Source of the DNA: Flavobacterium sp. Root186
Lineage (GTDB): Bacteria > Bacteroidota > Bacteroidia > Flavobacteriales > Flavobacteriaceae
Length of the DNA stretch: 64,000 nucleotides
Direction: 5' to 3'
Assembly: GCF_001428525.1 (NCBI RefSeq)
Contig: NZ_LMHW01000010.1
Span: 1,177,166-1,241,165 of the forward strand
In this document: piece after piece, positions 7,752 to 16,208 of the stretch
How positions within the stretch are numbered: the first letter of the stretch is position 1
Layout: each line of letters starts with the position of its first letter
Translations under genes and position numbers: made by a program
The notes under the pieces: model-generated
Told to the model about the DNA's origin: nothing
The model's database searches: none
What the model saw: only the letters and a program-made list of their open reading frames with translations

Positions 7752-9938
7752 ATGCTTCATTATAGATTTTGTTTTTTAATTTTTACTTTTTTAAACGTAT
7801 TTTGTCTTGAGTCACCAGCTCAAAACCATACTGTATCTCTTTTAAAAGTTAAAAATCTAACTCAAGAAGCCTGCGATTATTTAGATGAAACTAATTACGA
7901 AAAATCCTTAAAGAAATCCGGAGTTGCCCTCCAATATGCATTTGATTTAAAAAATGACACATTAATTTCGAGAAACTACAACATAATCGGGATTAATTTT
8001 CATGATTTGGGCGAAATCAATAAAGCTGTATTTTTTTATAAGAAAGCCTTGTTCTACGCAGAACGATCTAATATTGTTAGTTTAAGAATGATGATAACCA
8101 GCAATTTGGGCAACTTGTATTTTTTCGAAAAAAAAATGTACAGTGACGGAATAGCTTATTATAAGGAGTCATTAAAATTTGGAAGACAGCAAAAATATTC
8201 GAAAGAAGTCGCCATAACGAATCTTAATATAGTTTGGTCGTATTTCAAGATTGGAAACTATAAAGAAGGATTACCTTATTTGCAGTATATTAATAAACAT
8301 CAAAATGATTTAAAAGGAAAATCAAATGATATTGCTTTAAATTTTTTAAACGGAATATACTGGGGTAGTGAAAATCAAAACGATAAAGCAAATGCATACT
8401 TTTTAAAAGCAATTTCTTATAACAAGTCTAAAGATGAGAAACCAGACTTAGCGTACGCACATTTAGAATATTCAAAATTCTTGAGCAAAATAGGAAAACA
8501 TAAAGAAGCTTATAATAACCTAGTTATATATAATAAAATTACAGGCGAACTTTATAGTCAGGAAAAGCTCAAAAAAGCTTCTATAGCAGGTTTAAACTTA
8601 GAGTTGGATGAATACAAAAGGCAGATTGAGAAAATTGAAAATGAAAAAACATCCCAATTACAAAGTCTTAAAAAATCACGGATTATTGTAATCCTGTTTA
8701 TTCTTATTTCGTTGATTCTTCTTTTCTTAATTGTAACCTTAATTAAGAACATCAGACTTAAGAAAAAACACAATTTAGAGCTTCTAAAAGCAAAAGAAAT
8801 GGCTGAAGAAGCCTCTGTCCTCAAAACTCAATTTATTTCTACTATAAGCCATGAATTGCGTACTCCATTGTATGGTGTCGTCGGGATAACTAATATGCTT
8901 TTGGAAGAACACAAAGAGTTATCCCAAAGTGAACATTTAAGTGCCCTGAAATTTTCTGCCAGATATTTGTTATCTCTTGTAAATGATATTCTGCAGATAA
9001 ATAAAATTGAAGAGAATAAAGTCGTTCTGGAAAGTTTAACTTTTAATATTTCAGATGAAATAACGGTGATCAAGAATTCACTTTCTTTTTTATCTCAAAA
9101 AAATAATAACAAAATTAATGTTGAAATTGATAGTGCTATTCCTGAATATCTAATTGGAGATAAATTGCGTCTGGCACAAATTTTAATGAACCTTGTTAGC
9201 AATGCTTTAAAATTTACTAAAGACGGAGAAGTTGAAATTAGAGTTAAACAAGACAGAATAGAAGGGAAGTTTTATTATCTAAGTTTTTTAATAAAAGATA
9301 ATGGCGTTGGGATTGCCGCTGTAGACCAAAATAAAATATTCGAAAAATTTGTTCAGGTCGGCAGAAAAGAAGAAGATTATCAAGGAACAGGATTAGGTTT
9401 AAGCATTGTAAAGCGATTATTAGGACTTTTTGGAAGCTCGATTACTTTAGAAAGCGATCTTGGTGCAGGAACTTCTTTTTCATTTATCATTCCTTTTGAA
9501 CACGATCCTTTGAAAACAAAGAAAATTATAGAGAATATCGAAGTCGATTTAACGTCAAGCGATATATACAAAATCCTTATTGTCGAAGATAACCTGATTA
9601 ATCAATTGGTAACTAAGAAAATCATTGAAAAAAATAATTTTGTATGCAAAGTTGTTGATGATGGATTTGGCGCTCTTTCAATATTAGAAAAAGAAGAATT
9701 TGATCTTATTTTGATGGATATTAATATGCCGTTAATGAACGGATTTGAAACCACAAAAAGAATTCGTCAGCTTGGTATAAAAACTCCGGTTGTAGCTTTA
9801 ACTGCTTTTGATAAAGATGAAATTACAGATGAAGCAGTTTCATCAGGAATGAATGATATTATCGTGAAACCATTTGAACCGGTAAAGCTGTTTAAGATTC
9901 TAAATTACCTGATAAATGAATCAAAAAACGCTGATTAA
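7752..9938 (+). CDS. Hybrid sensor histidine kinase/response regulator with TPR sensor region
   Basis: A 728-aa membrane kinase. An N-terminal signal-like segment (MLHYRFCFLIFTFLNVFC) is followed by a periplasmic region with TPR-like helical repeats (about 30-285), a coiled coil, one transmembrane segment (about 313-335), a HisKA domain with FISTISHELRTPLYG (phospho-acceptor H367), an HATPase domain with N, G1 (DNGVGI) and G2 (GTGLGLSIVKRL) boxes, and a C-terminal receiver whose Asp is D656 in LILMDINMP. The protein should autophosphorylate and pass phosphate to its own receiver; no output domain is attached, so a separate partner is needed. It is divergent from the GG-peptide genes and ends in a shared terminator with the helicase gene. 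Confidence 0.92.
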   Translation: MLHYRFCFLIFTFLNVFCLESPAQNHTVSLLKVKNLTQEACDYLDETNYEKSLKKSGVALQYAFDLKNDTLISRNYNIIGINFHDLGEINKAVFFYKKALFYAERSNIVSLRMMITSNLGNLYFFEKKMYSDGIAYYKESLKFGRQQKYSKEVAITNLNIVWSYFKIGNYKEGLPYLQYINKHQNDLKGKSNDIALNFLNGIYWGSENQNDKANAYFLKAISYNKSKDEKPDLAYAHLEYSKFLSKIGKHKEAYNNLVIYNKITGELYSQEKLKKASIAGLNLELDEYKRQIEKIENEKTSQLQSLKKSRIIVILFILISLILLFLIVTLIKNIRLKKKHNLELLKAKEMAEEASVLKTQFISTISHELRTPLYGVVGITNMLLEEHKELSQSEHLSALKFSARYLLSLVNDILQINKIEENKVVLESLTFNISDEITVIKNSLSFLSQKNNNKINVEIDSAIPEYLIGDKLRLAQILMNLVSNALKFTKDGEVEIRVKQDRIEGKFYYLSFLIKDNGVGIAAVDQNKIFEKFVQVGRKEEDYQGTGLGLSIVKRLLGLFGSSITLESDLGAGTSFSFIIPFEHDPLKTKKIIENIEVDLTSSDIYKILIVEDNLINQLVTKKIIEKNNFVCKVVDDGFGALSILEKEEFDLILMDINMPLMNGFETTKRIRQLGIKTPVVALTAFDKDEITDEAVSSGMNDIIVKPFEPVKLFKILNYLINESKNAD

Positions 9939-9952
9939 TACCAGCGTTTTTT
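9923..9952. terminator. Bidirectional terminator with both stop codons in its loop
   Basis: A perfect 11-bp stem (aaaaaacgctg, 9923-9933; complement 9942-9952) closes an 8-base loop, with T-runs on both strands. The loop contains the TAA of the kinase (9936-9938) and the TAA of the convergent helicase (9935-9937 on the minus strand), so the two genes overlap by four bases inside the terminator. Confidence 0.8.
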
Positions 9953-11182
9953 ATTTTGTTTTGAAGCATTTGATTTTCTCGATTTATGAGCACCGCTGCT
10001 TCGGTTTGAGCTTTTGGGTTTTTCGCCGGCTTCAGGACTTCCTGCATGCCATGGGTAAGGATGGTCTGTAATAATTTTTACATCTACTTTTATTAATTTC
10101 TTAATATCCTTCCAGTAAGGCTCTTCATCTTTACCACAAAATGAAATCGCAATTCCGCCATTTCCTGCACGTCCCGTACGGCCAATTCTATGAACATACG
10201 TTTCCGGAATATTTGGTAAATCAAAATTGATTACATACGGTAACTGGTCAATATCAATTCCTCTTGCTGCGATATCTGTAGCAACCAAAACACCAACTTC
10301 TTTGTTTTTAAAAGCATCCAAAACACGTTGTCTCGCATTTTGAGATTTATCTCCGTGAATTGCTTCTGCCGGAATATCTTTTTTGCGAAGTGCTTTTACC
10401 ACATTATCAGCGCCATGTTTAGTTCTTGAAAAAACAAGCACATTTGATAAATTTTCGTTTTTAATCAAATGATATAATAAGTTTCTTTTTTCTGTTTTAT
10501 CTACAAAATAAATGCGCTGCTCTACGTTTTCAGCAGTTGAAGAAACTGGAGAAACTTCAACTTTTTCAGGATCCTGCAAAAACATTTCTGCCAATTCGCG
10601 AATCGCAAGAGGCATTGTAGCTGAAAAAAGTAAAGTTTGTCTGTTTTTTGGAGTAAGTTTTACGATCTTTTTTACATCGTTTATAAAACCCATATCCAGC
10701 ATTTGATCTGCCTCATCTAAAACTAAAGTGTGTAAATGATTTAAATCCAGAAAGCCTTGTTTTTGTAAATCTAACAAACGACCCGGAGTGGCAACTAAAA
10801 TATCGATACCATTTTTTAAGGTGTCAACCTGAGGGTTTTGTGAAACGCCTCCAAAAATAGTCAGCTGTGTTAAATTGGTGTATTTTGCATAAGTGTCAAA
10901 ACTCTGTCCAATCTGCACCGCTAACTCACGGGTTGGAGTAACGATTAGTGCACGAATTACTTTGGCTTTTTTTGATGAACCTACAATTCGGTGCAATTGA
11001 TGTATAATTGGAATAGCAAATGCGGCAGTTTTTCCCGTACCTGTTTGAGCACAGCCAATTAAATCCCGTCCGGCTAAAACAATCGGAATCGATTTTTCCT
11101 GAATTGGAGTGGGGTTTAGGTAGCCTTCTTCAAATACGGCTTTTTGTATACTTTTTGAAAGTGATAAATCTTCGAATAACAT
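9935..11182 (-). CDS. DEAD-box ATP-dependent RNA helicase (RhlE type)
   Basis: An ATP-dependent RNA helicase of 415 aa acting in RNA remodelling, ribosome assembly or RNA decay in the cytoplasm. All core motifs are visible in order: Q motif (PTPIQEKSIP), motif I AQTGTGKT, Ia PTRELA, GG, TPGR, motif II DEAD, motif III SAT, then in the second RecA domain VLVFSRTKHGA, ATDIAARGIDI and motif VI HRIGRTGR. The C-terminal tail after residue 380 is Ser/Lys/Arg-rich and probably binds RNA. The length and tail resemble the RhlE subgroup, which has several paralogues in Flavobacterium, so I give no firm symbol. A TATCTTTG element (11227-11234) lies upstream. Confidence 0.93.
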   Translation of the reverse strand: MLFEDLSLSKSIQKAVFEEGYLNPTPIQEKSIPIVLAGRDLIGCAQTGTGKTAAFAIPIIHQLHRIVGSSKKAKVIRALIVTPTRELAVQIGQSFDTYAKYTNLTQLTIFGGVSQNPQVDTLKNGIDILVATPGRLLDLQKQGFLDLNHLHTLVLDEADQMLDMGFINDVKKIVKLTPKNRQTLLFSATMPLAIRELAEMFLQDPEKVEVSPVSSTAENVEQRIYFVDKTEKRNLLYHLIKNENLSNVLVFSRTKHGADNVVKALRKKDIPAEAIHGDKSQNARQRVLDAFKNKEVGVLVATDIAARGIDIDQLPYVINFDLPNIPETYVHRIGRTGRAGNGGIAISFCGKDEEPYWKDIKKLIKVDVKIITDHPYPWHAGSPEAGEKPKSSNRSSGAHKSRKSNASKQNKKRWY

Positions 11183-11226
11183 ATCTTATTAATTAAGAAC
11201 TTTAGTTTTAAGTACTAAATTCTGTG

Positions 11227-11234
11227 CAAAGATA
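11227..11234 (-). promoter_or_regulatory. Putative -7 promoter element of the helicase gene
   Basis: The coding strand reads TATCTTTG followed by CAC, matching TAnnTTTG, 44 bases before the ATG. No clear TTG at -33. Confidence 0.5.
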
Positions 11235-11306
11235 GGTTTATTCGGTTAATCGTTGATTTGAATCTTCTATTATTTGGGAAATATGTGGTTGTAAGCCACC
11301 TGCTCT

Positions 11307-12353
11307 TCAATTAATTTTATCTTTTTCGTTATTTGCTTTTATAAAGTCAGTTACTAAATAGCCAATTAATTTTCCAATTAAATTATTATTCGGAGAATCG
11401 GCAAGATCTGGCGCACCTTCACAAATATGTAAATAGGTCGCATTTCTATGTTGTGCAAAAAATGAAATAAACTGCCTTAATTCTTCTACCGAAAATCCGC
11501 TTATTGTCATGGCGCTGCTGGCGATATTAGGAATAGCGTCCAAATCAATTTCAATTCCAAATGAATCGGTCTTGATAAATTCAAGAGCCAGAGCCATTTC
11601 TCTGTCAAAATCTTTTTCCTTGCGAATATTTACGCTGTCGTAAGTGTTATAACGAACGCGATCTTCCAGTTTTTTAATGATATCTAAAACGCTTTTTGAA
11701 GTATAATTTTCGTGAAGTCCAAAAATGAAATATTTTTTAAGAAAACCTTCTTCATAGGCATACGAGAAACCATTTCCGCTGTGACGGCCTTCCAAAATCC
11801 TAAAGTCAGAATGCGCATCAAAATTAATGGCGTTGATTGGTTTTCCTTTGGCTAAAGCCGAACCTTTGATATTTCCGTAAGCGTTATTATGACCGCCTCC
11901 AATAATAATTGGAGTTTTTCCCGCTTTAATGATAGTAAAAATGATATGCGAAACCTCTTTGTCGATTTTTTCTACTAACTGACTTAGTTTAGAACGATCG
12001 TCGATATCATTAAAATCTAATTTTTCGACATCACGCATTTCTTCGGTAACATCTAAATGCCCTAAAATAATAATTTGACTTCCTTTAGAAAATCTGTTAT
12101 GCTGAATATTTGCAATACTTTTAATAGCACTTTCCCAGGCAGATGCCGCTCCGGGTCTTCCATAGTTCGCTCGCACGCCAATATCTTCGGGGATTCCTAA
12201 CAATACATACTTCGCCTCCGATTCTTGCAAAAACTTGATTTTATCCACTCCTTTAGGAAGCACAATCATTTTTTCTCCGAATTTTATTTCACCACTACGA
12301 TGATTTGTGACTTTTGCCAAATCATTGACAGTAAAAGGAACTAATTTCTCCAT
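11307..12353 (-). CDS. hutG: Formimidoylglutamase (arginase/agmatinase family)
   Basis: HutG hydrolyses N-formimidoyl-L-glutamate to glutamate and formamide in histidine degradation. The ureohydrolase metal-binding blocks are present: GGGHNNAYG, NFDAHSDFR and the later EIDLDAIP segment, although the last departs from the usual DxDxxDP form. The Bacteroidota-type N-terminus contains GIPEDIGVRANYGRPGA, characteristic of this group. The length (348 aa) is within the family range. The neighbour on the same strand about 1.1 kb upstream is hutI, which supports the pathway call, although a plus-strand gene lies between them. HutH and HutU are not in the window. An agmatinase-like substrate is the main alternative. 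Confidence 0.8.
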   Translation of the reverse strand: MEKLVPFTVNDLAKVTNHRSGEIKFGEKMIVLPKGVDKIKFLQESEAKYVLLGIPEDIGVRANYGRPGAASAWESAIKSIANIQHNRFSKGSQIIILGHLDVTEEMRDVEKLDFNDIDDRSKLSQLVEKIDKEVSHIIFTIIKAGKTPIIIGGGHNNAYGNIKGSALAKGKPINAINFDAHSDFRILEGRHSGNGFSYAYEEGFLKKYFIFGLHENYTSKSVLDIIKKLEDRVRYNTYDSVNIRKEKDFDREMALALEFIKTDSFGIEIDLDAIPNIASSAMTISGFSVEELRQFISFFAQHRNATYLHICEGAPDLADSPNNNLIGKLIGYLVTDFIKANNEKDKIN

Positions 12354-12420
12354 GAAAAAAATTTATTTTCCAAAAATAATATAATTGTAACAACTTACGT
12401 TATTAAGATATATTAATTCT

Positions 12421-12428
12421 TAAATTTG
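12421..12428 (+). promoter_or_regulatory. Putative -7 promoter element of the coiled-coil protein gene
   Basis: TAAATTTG fits TAnnTTTG and lies 22 bases before the ATG at 12451. No TTG is found at -33. Confidence 0.45.
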
Positions 12429-12450
12429 TTATTAAAGAAAATTATTCAAT

Positions 12451-13332
12451 ATGGAAAACCCAACGAACAACAACAATTCAAGTCTAAAAGCGGTAATAGC
12501 GGTTTTAGCAGTCCTACTAATTGGTAGCTTAGTGTATATCTTTAAACTTTCTTCTGATACTGAGGTAGTTAAAACAGAATTAACAACATCAATGACAGAA
12601 AAAGAATCTGTTATGAAAGATTTACAGGAATTAAAAGCAACTTACGATGCTGCAATTGCTGAAAATACTTCAATGTCTGATGAATTAATTCAGGAAAGAG
12701 ATAAAGTTGTCGCTTTAATGGCAGATTTAAATAAATCTAAAGGTGACGTTTCTAAATACAGATCTCAAGTTCAGGCAATGCAGGGCAAAATGAAAACTCT
12801 TGTTGCTGAAAATGATGAATTGAAAAAGCAAAATGGTGTTTTAACAGTTCAAAGAGACAGTACAATTACAGTTTTAGGGGAGTCTAAAAAATATAACGAA
12901 GTACTTGTAGGTCAAAATGAAGAGCTTGCAAAAACAGTTGAAAGAGGTTCTAAATTATCTGTTACGAACACTAAGACTGCAGCTTATAAATTAAGAAGCT
13001 CTGGAAAACAAATTGAAACAGACAAAGCAAGCCGTGCTGATGTTTTAAAAATAAGTTTTACAATTGCTGAAAATCAAATTGCAAAATCTGGAGATAAAAC
13101 ATATTATGTTCAGGTTATTGATGCAAAAAACAACGTTTTAGGCGAGAAAAAAACAGAGAGCTTTGGTGACAACTCTTTAACATACAGCTTTAAAACTACT
13201 GTAAAGTATGAAAACAAAACTGTAAACGTTACTGAAGATTTACCAGGAAAAGATTTTGCTAAAGGAACTTACTTTATCAATGTTTTTGATAATGATGAAT
13301 TAGTTTCTAAAACTAGTTTCAGCTTGAGATAA
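12451..13332 (+). CDS. Membrane-anchored coiled-coil protein of unknown function
   Basis: I do not recognise a named family. The 293-aa product has a short Asn-rich cytoplasmic start, one transmembrane segment (about residues 13-31), a long heptad-like coiled coil (about 35-165, rich in Glu, Lys, Leu and Ala) and a C-terminal beta-rich domain (about 185-293) with features such as YYVQVIDAKNNVLGEK and GTYFINVFDNDELV. The topology suggests a periplasmic coiled-coil stalk with a folded head. Similar proteins are common in Flavobacteriia as hypotheticals. It is divergent from hutG, convergent with hutI, and ends in its own terminator, so it is not part of the hut pathway by operon logic. Confidence 0.75.
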   Translation: MENPTNNNNSSLKAVIAVLAVLLIGSLVYIFKLSSDTEVVKTELTTSMTEKESVMKDLQELKATYDAAIAENTSMSDELIQERDKVVALMADLNKSKGDVSKYRSQVQAMQGKMKTLVAENDELKKQNGVLTVQRDSTITVLGESKKYNEVLVGQNEELAKTVERGSKLSVTNTKTAAYKLRSSGKQIETDKASRADVLKISFTIAENQIAKSGDKTYYVQVIDAKNNVLGEKKTESFGDNSLTYSFKTTVKYENKTVNVTEDLPGKDFAKGTYFINVFDNDELVSKTSFSLR

Positions 13333-13372
13333 ATTCTCATCGTCGTTTAAGTAAAATACCACTTAAGATATT

Positions 13373-13402
13373 AAAGGTCTGTGATTTTCTTCACAGACCT
13401 TT
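13373..13402 (+). terminator. Intrinsic terminator of the coiled-coil protein gene
   Basis: A perfect 12-bp stem (aaaggtctgtga, 13373-13384; complement 13391-13402) with a 6-base loop is followed by a T-run. Confidence 0.85.
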
Positions 13403-13456
13403 TTTTATGTCTTATGTTTTCTTGTGTTTGGCTGAAAGCGTGTTTTGCGATACGTT

Positions 13457-13476
13457 CCCGTGGTTGAAACCACGGG
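13457..13476. repeat. Short perfect palindrome (cccgtggtt family)
   Basis: A 9-bp perfect stem cccgtggtt/aaccacggg (13457-13465 and 13468-13476) with a two-base centre, flanked by gcgatacgtt and ctatatttg. It resembles dispersed REP-like palindromes found between genes in this group. It lies just beyond the 3' end of hutI. Confidence 0.55.
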
Positions 13477-13492
13477 CTATATTTGAATTTTA

Positions 13493-14728
13493 TTATATAA
13501 TTTCACCTTCAATAATAACATCTTCGATCAAATTGCTTCCAAAAGCATAAGGAATTTGGTAGTAAGATGAAATTGGCTTTGTAACAATTAAATTGGCTTT
13601 TTTGCCTTTTGTGATGCTTCCGTGTGTATCAGAAAGTCCCATTGCGTAGGCGCCGTTTATTGTAGCAGCATTTATGGCTTCTTCGGGAGTCATTTTCATT
13701 TTAATGCATGCCGTTGCCACAACAAAATTCATGTTTCCTGATGGAGTAGAACCAGGGTTAAAATCTGTTGCTAATGCCAGAGGTAAACCTGCTTTTATCA
13801 TTTCACGAGCCGGCGTATATGGAATACTCAAGAAATAAGAACAAGACGGTAATGCAACCGGCATTGTTTCTGTGCCTTTTAAAGCTTCAATATCTTCTGG
13901 ATTCATTATTTCCAAATGATCGACAGAAAGTGCTTTAAATCTAACACCAGCCTGAATTCCGCCAATAGAATTAAACTGATTCACGTGAATTTTTGGCTTT
14001 AAGCCGAATTCAATTCCGGCTTGCATAATTTTTTCAGTTTCCTCTACAGAAAAGTAGCCGCTTTCGCAGAAAACATCTATATAGTCTGCCAGCTTGTTTT
14101 GAGCAATTTCAGGAAGCATTTTGGTTCTGATTTCATCAATATAACCTGCTTTGTTTTCTTTATAATGTGTTGGAAAAGCATGTGCACCGAGAAAAGTAGC
14201 TTTTATAGAAATTGGATAATTTTGGGCCAGTTTCTTAATAACACGAAGCATTTTTAATTCGCCTTCGATAGTTAATCCGTAACCGGATTTTATTTCAACA
14301 GCTCCTGTTCCTAAATGCATAACTTCTTCAAGTCGAAGTTTTGATTGCTCGTAGATTTCTTCTTCAGAAGTTTCGTTTAATTTTTTAGCCGAATTTAAAA
14401 TGCCGCCGCCGCGATTAGCGATTTCTTCATACGTAAATCCGTTAATGCGGTCTACAAATTCCTGTTCGCGGTTTCCTGCATATACAATATGCGTGTGGCT
14501 GTCGCACCAAGTGGGAAGAACAATGCGTCCCTCCGCATTAATAACTTTATCAACTTTGATTTCAGGTAAATTTTCCATCGAACCAAAATCAGCAATTAGA
14601 TTGTCTTTTATAATTAAGAAAGCATTTTTAATCGTTGGAAGCTCTGCCATCTCAGCCCCCGAAACTTTAGAAACAGAAGTTTCACGGACTTGAAGCAGTT
14701 CTTTTATGTTTTTTATTAATGTTGTCAT
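13493..14728 (-). CDS. hutI: Imidazolonepropionase
   Basis: HutI hydrolyses 4-imidazolone-5-propanoate to N-formimidoyl-L-glutamate, the step before HutG. The 411-aa protein has the amidohydrolase signature: CDSHTHIVYAGNREQEF (metal-binding HxH and substrate Arg), the segment EIKSGYGL, HVNQFNSIGG, DHLE and the conserved Asp in ALATDFNPGS. It ends in the usual metal-independent beta sandwich. Length and start (MTTLIKNIKELLQVRE) fit the family. A 16-bp imperfect inverted repeat separates it from the upstream glutamine cyclotransferase gene on the same strand, so it may have its own promoter there. Confidence 0.95.
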   Translation of the reverse strand: MTTLIKNIKELLQVRETSVSKVSGAEMAELPTIKNAFLIIKDNLIADFGSMENLPEIKVDKVINAEGRIVLPTWCDSHTHIVYAGNREQEFVDRINGFTYEEIANRGGGILNSAKKLNETSEEEIYEQSKLRLEEVMHLGTGAVEIKSGYGLTIEGELKMLRVIKKLAQNYPISIKATFLGAHAFPTHYKENKAGYIDEIRTKMLPEIAQNKLADYIDVFCESGYFSVEETEKIMQAGIEFGLKPKIHVNQFNSIGGIQAGVRFKALSVDHLEIMNPEDIEALKGTETMPVALPSCSYFLSIPYTPAREMIKAGLPLALATDFNPGSTPSGNMNFVVATACIKMKMTPEEAINAATINGAYAMGLSDTHGSITKGKKANLIVTKPISSYYQIPYAFGSNLIEDVIIEGEII

Positions 14729-14744
14729 TATCGGATATTGTTAT

Positions 14745-14805
14745 AAAACACAAATTTCACAAATTATCACGAACTAATCCGTGAAATCTGTGAAATTCGT
14801 GTTTT
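14745..14805. repeat. Imperfect inverted repeat (acaaatttcac family)
   Basis: Arms of 16 bases at 14745-14760 and 14790-14805 are complementary with one mismatch, around a 29-base centre. The motif aatttcac/gtgaaatt is a common dispersed intergenic repeat in Bacteroidota. It lies between hutI and the upstream gene on the minus strand and could also act as a weak terminator. Confidence 0.6.
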
Positions 14806-14820
14806 TATTCTTTGTGTTTT

Positions 14821-15870
14821 TTATTCTGAAACTGTGATTTCAAACATTTTCTCCCAATATTTACCAGTAACAAAAATGGTTTTAGTTTGAGGATTGTAAG
14901 CAATTCCGTTTAAAACTTCTGCTTTTGGAGCTTTAATGAATTTGCGTAAATCAGAAAGGTTTAATATTCCTTCAACTGCACCAGATGTTGGATTTACAAC
15001 CGCAATTGCATCTTTCTGCCAAACGTTTACATAGAATTTCCCATCGATTAGTTCTAATTCGTTGATTGCTTTAATTTTTGAAGAACCAGAATACACATTA
15101 ATGTAATCAATTAATTTTTGAGTATTTGGATCCATTTTCCAGATTTTCTCAGTTCCGTCAGAGTGATAAATATATTTATCATCATGCGTCATTCCCCAGC
15201 CTTCAATATCTTTATCATAGGTGAATTTTTTTTCAAGTTTTAATGTGTTAGCATCATAAATAAAACCTGTTTTTTCCTGCCAGCTTAATTGAAATAATTT
15301 GCCATTGATAAAAGTAATTCCTTCTCCAAAATATTCTTTAGGAAGATCAACCTGCTTGATTACTTTTCCGGTTTTATAATCAACAGATCTAAAGTATGAA
15401 TCTTCTTTTTGACCTGTACTTTCAAATAAAACGCCATCATGAAATTCTAAACCTTCAGTAAAAGCTTCTGGGTCGTGTGGAAAAGTGTTTACTATTTTAA
15501 ATTTTAATGCTTTCGGCTGAACATCAGAAACAACTTCAATTCTTTTTGTCGCATCAGATGAATCACTTCCAAAATAAGCACTAGCTTTTAAGTATTGATA
15601 ACCTAATTTTTGATCTTTTAATTCAAATTTAAATTTCTCAGCTCCTTTTGTACTTCCCACTTTTTTGTCGTTAACAAAATATACAATGCTGTCGATTTCT
15701 TTCGAATTTGGATTTAAAATTCCAATTGAAACCGCTTCTTGTGGTAAAAAATGGGCAGGAAAAGCAGAATCATCGATAGTAAATAAAGAATTTTCACCTT
15801 TTTTTGTGCCATTACATCCAATTAATGTAATTCCTAATAAAATGACAGTTAGGAAGTTATATTTTTTCAT
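14821..15870 (-). CDS. Glutaminyl-peptide cyclotransferase, lipoprotein (plant/bacterial type)
   Basis: A secreted lipoprotein (signal ends at lipobox LIGC, residue 19) with a short beta domain (about 25-115) and a C-terminal glutamine cyclotransferase domain (PF05096 type, about 120-349), expected to form a five-bladed propeller. Recognisable pieces are FTEGLEF, GEGITF, QLSWQEKTGFIYD, EGWGMTHDDKYIYHSDGTEKI, INELELIDGKFYVNVWQKDAIAVV and LNGIAYNP. The enzyme forms N-terminal pyroglutamate on exported proteins; in Bacteroidota many exported proteins begin with Gln after signal cleavage, which fits (inference). The gene is divergent from the SRP RNA gene. A TATATTGG sequence (coding strand) at 15890-15897 with CAA at 15918-15920 could be its promoter. 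Confidence 0.9.
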   Translation of the reverse strand: MKKYNFLTVILLGITLIGCNGTKKGENSLFTIDDSAFPAHFLPQEAVSIGILNPNSKEIDSIVYFVNDKKVGSTKGAEKFKFELKDQKLGYQYLKASAYFGSDSSDATKRIEVVSDVQPKALKFKIVNTFPHDPEAFTEGLEFHDGVLFESTGQKEDSYFRSVDYKTGKVIKQVDLPKEYFGEGITFINGKLFQLSWQEKTGFIYDANTLKLEKKFTYDKDIEGWGMTHDDKYIYHSDGTEKIWKMDPNTQKLIDYINVYSGSSKIKAINELELIDGKFYVNVWQKDAIAVVNPTSGAVEGILNLSDLRKFIKAPKAEVLNGIAYNPQTKTIFVTGKYWEKMFEITVSE

Positions 15871-15925
15871 AGTTTAAAATTTGAATAAGCCAATATACAA
15901 CGATATTTTTATAGCAGCAAAGCTC

Positions 15926-15955
15926 TTGCAAAAATATAAAAAGATTGTATATTTG
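15926..15955 (+). promoter_or_regulatory. Consensus Bacteroidota promoter of the SRP RNA gene
   Basis: TTG at 15926-15928 and TATATTTG at 15948-15955 are separated by exactly 19 bases, the ideal spacing for the Bacteroidota sigma factor. The RNA begins about 5 bases later. Confidence 0.85.
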
Positions 15956-15959
15956 CACC

Positions 15960-16052
15960 GGCAAGTCCTACACGACCAGCTCCTGCAGACTCCCCCAGGA
16001 TGGGAACATAGCAAGGGTACGTGGTTGAGCGGTGCGATGTAGGTCGCTTGCC
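15960..16052 (+). ncRNA. ffs: Signal recognition particle RNA, small bacterial type (4.5S)
   Basis: The roughly 93-nt RNA begins ggcaagtcctaca and ends tgtaggtcgcttgcc, so its ends pair as a long stem. The apical part has the SRP domain IV pattern: cccccagg, the ggaa-type loop, then agcaaggg, which binds Ffh. It works with Ffh and FtsY to target membrane proteins. A perfect promoter lies directly upstream. The exact 5' and 3' ends are estimated from the pairing. Confidence 0.92.
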
Positions 16053-16085
16053 ACTTTTTATTTTTTAGAATTTGTATAAAAGTAG

Positions 16086-16108
16086 TCTTCCTTCGGGAGG
16101 ATTTTTTT
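16086..16108 (+). terminator. Terminator with UUCG loop downstream of the SRP RNA
   Basis: A 6-bp stem (16086-16091 with 16096-16101, one G-U pair) closed by a ttcg tetraloop is followed by seven T. It is about 35 bases after the RNA's end and may define a longer precursor. Confidence 0.75.
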
Positions 16109-16208
16109 ATTTTTGGACCTTTCTTAGGGGTAAAAGTTAAATGTTAGAAGTAAAAAGATTTCTCTGCATCAAACTCATAACTCAATAATTTATAACTCAT
16201 AACTCAAA

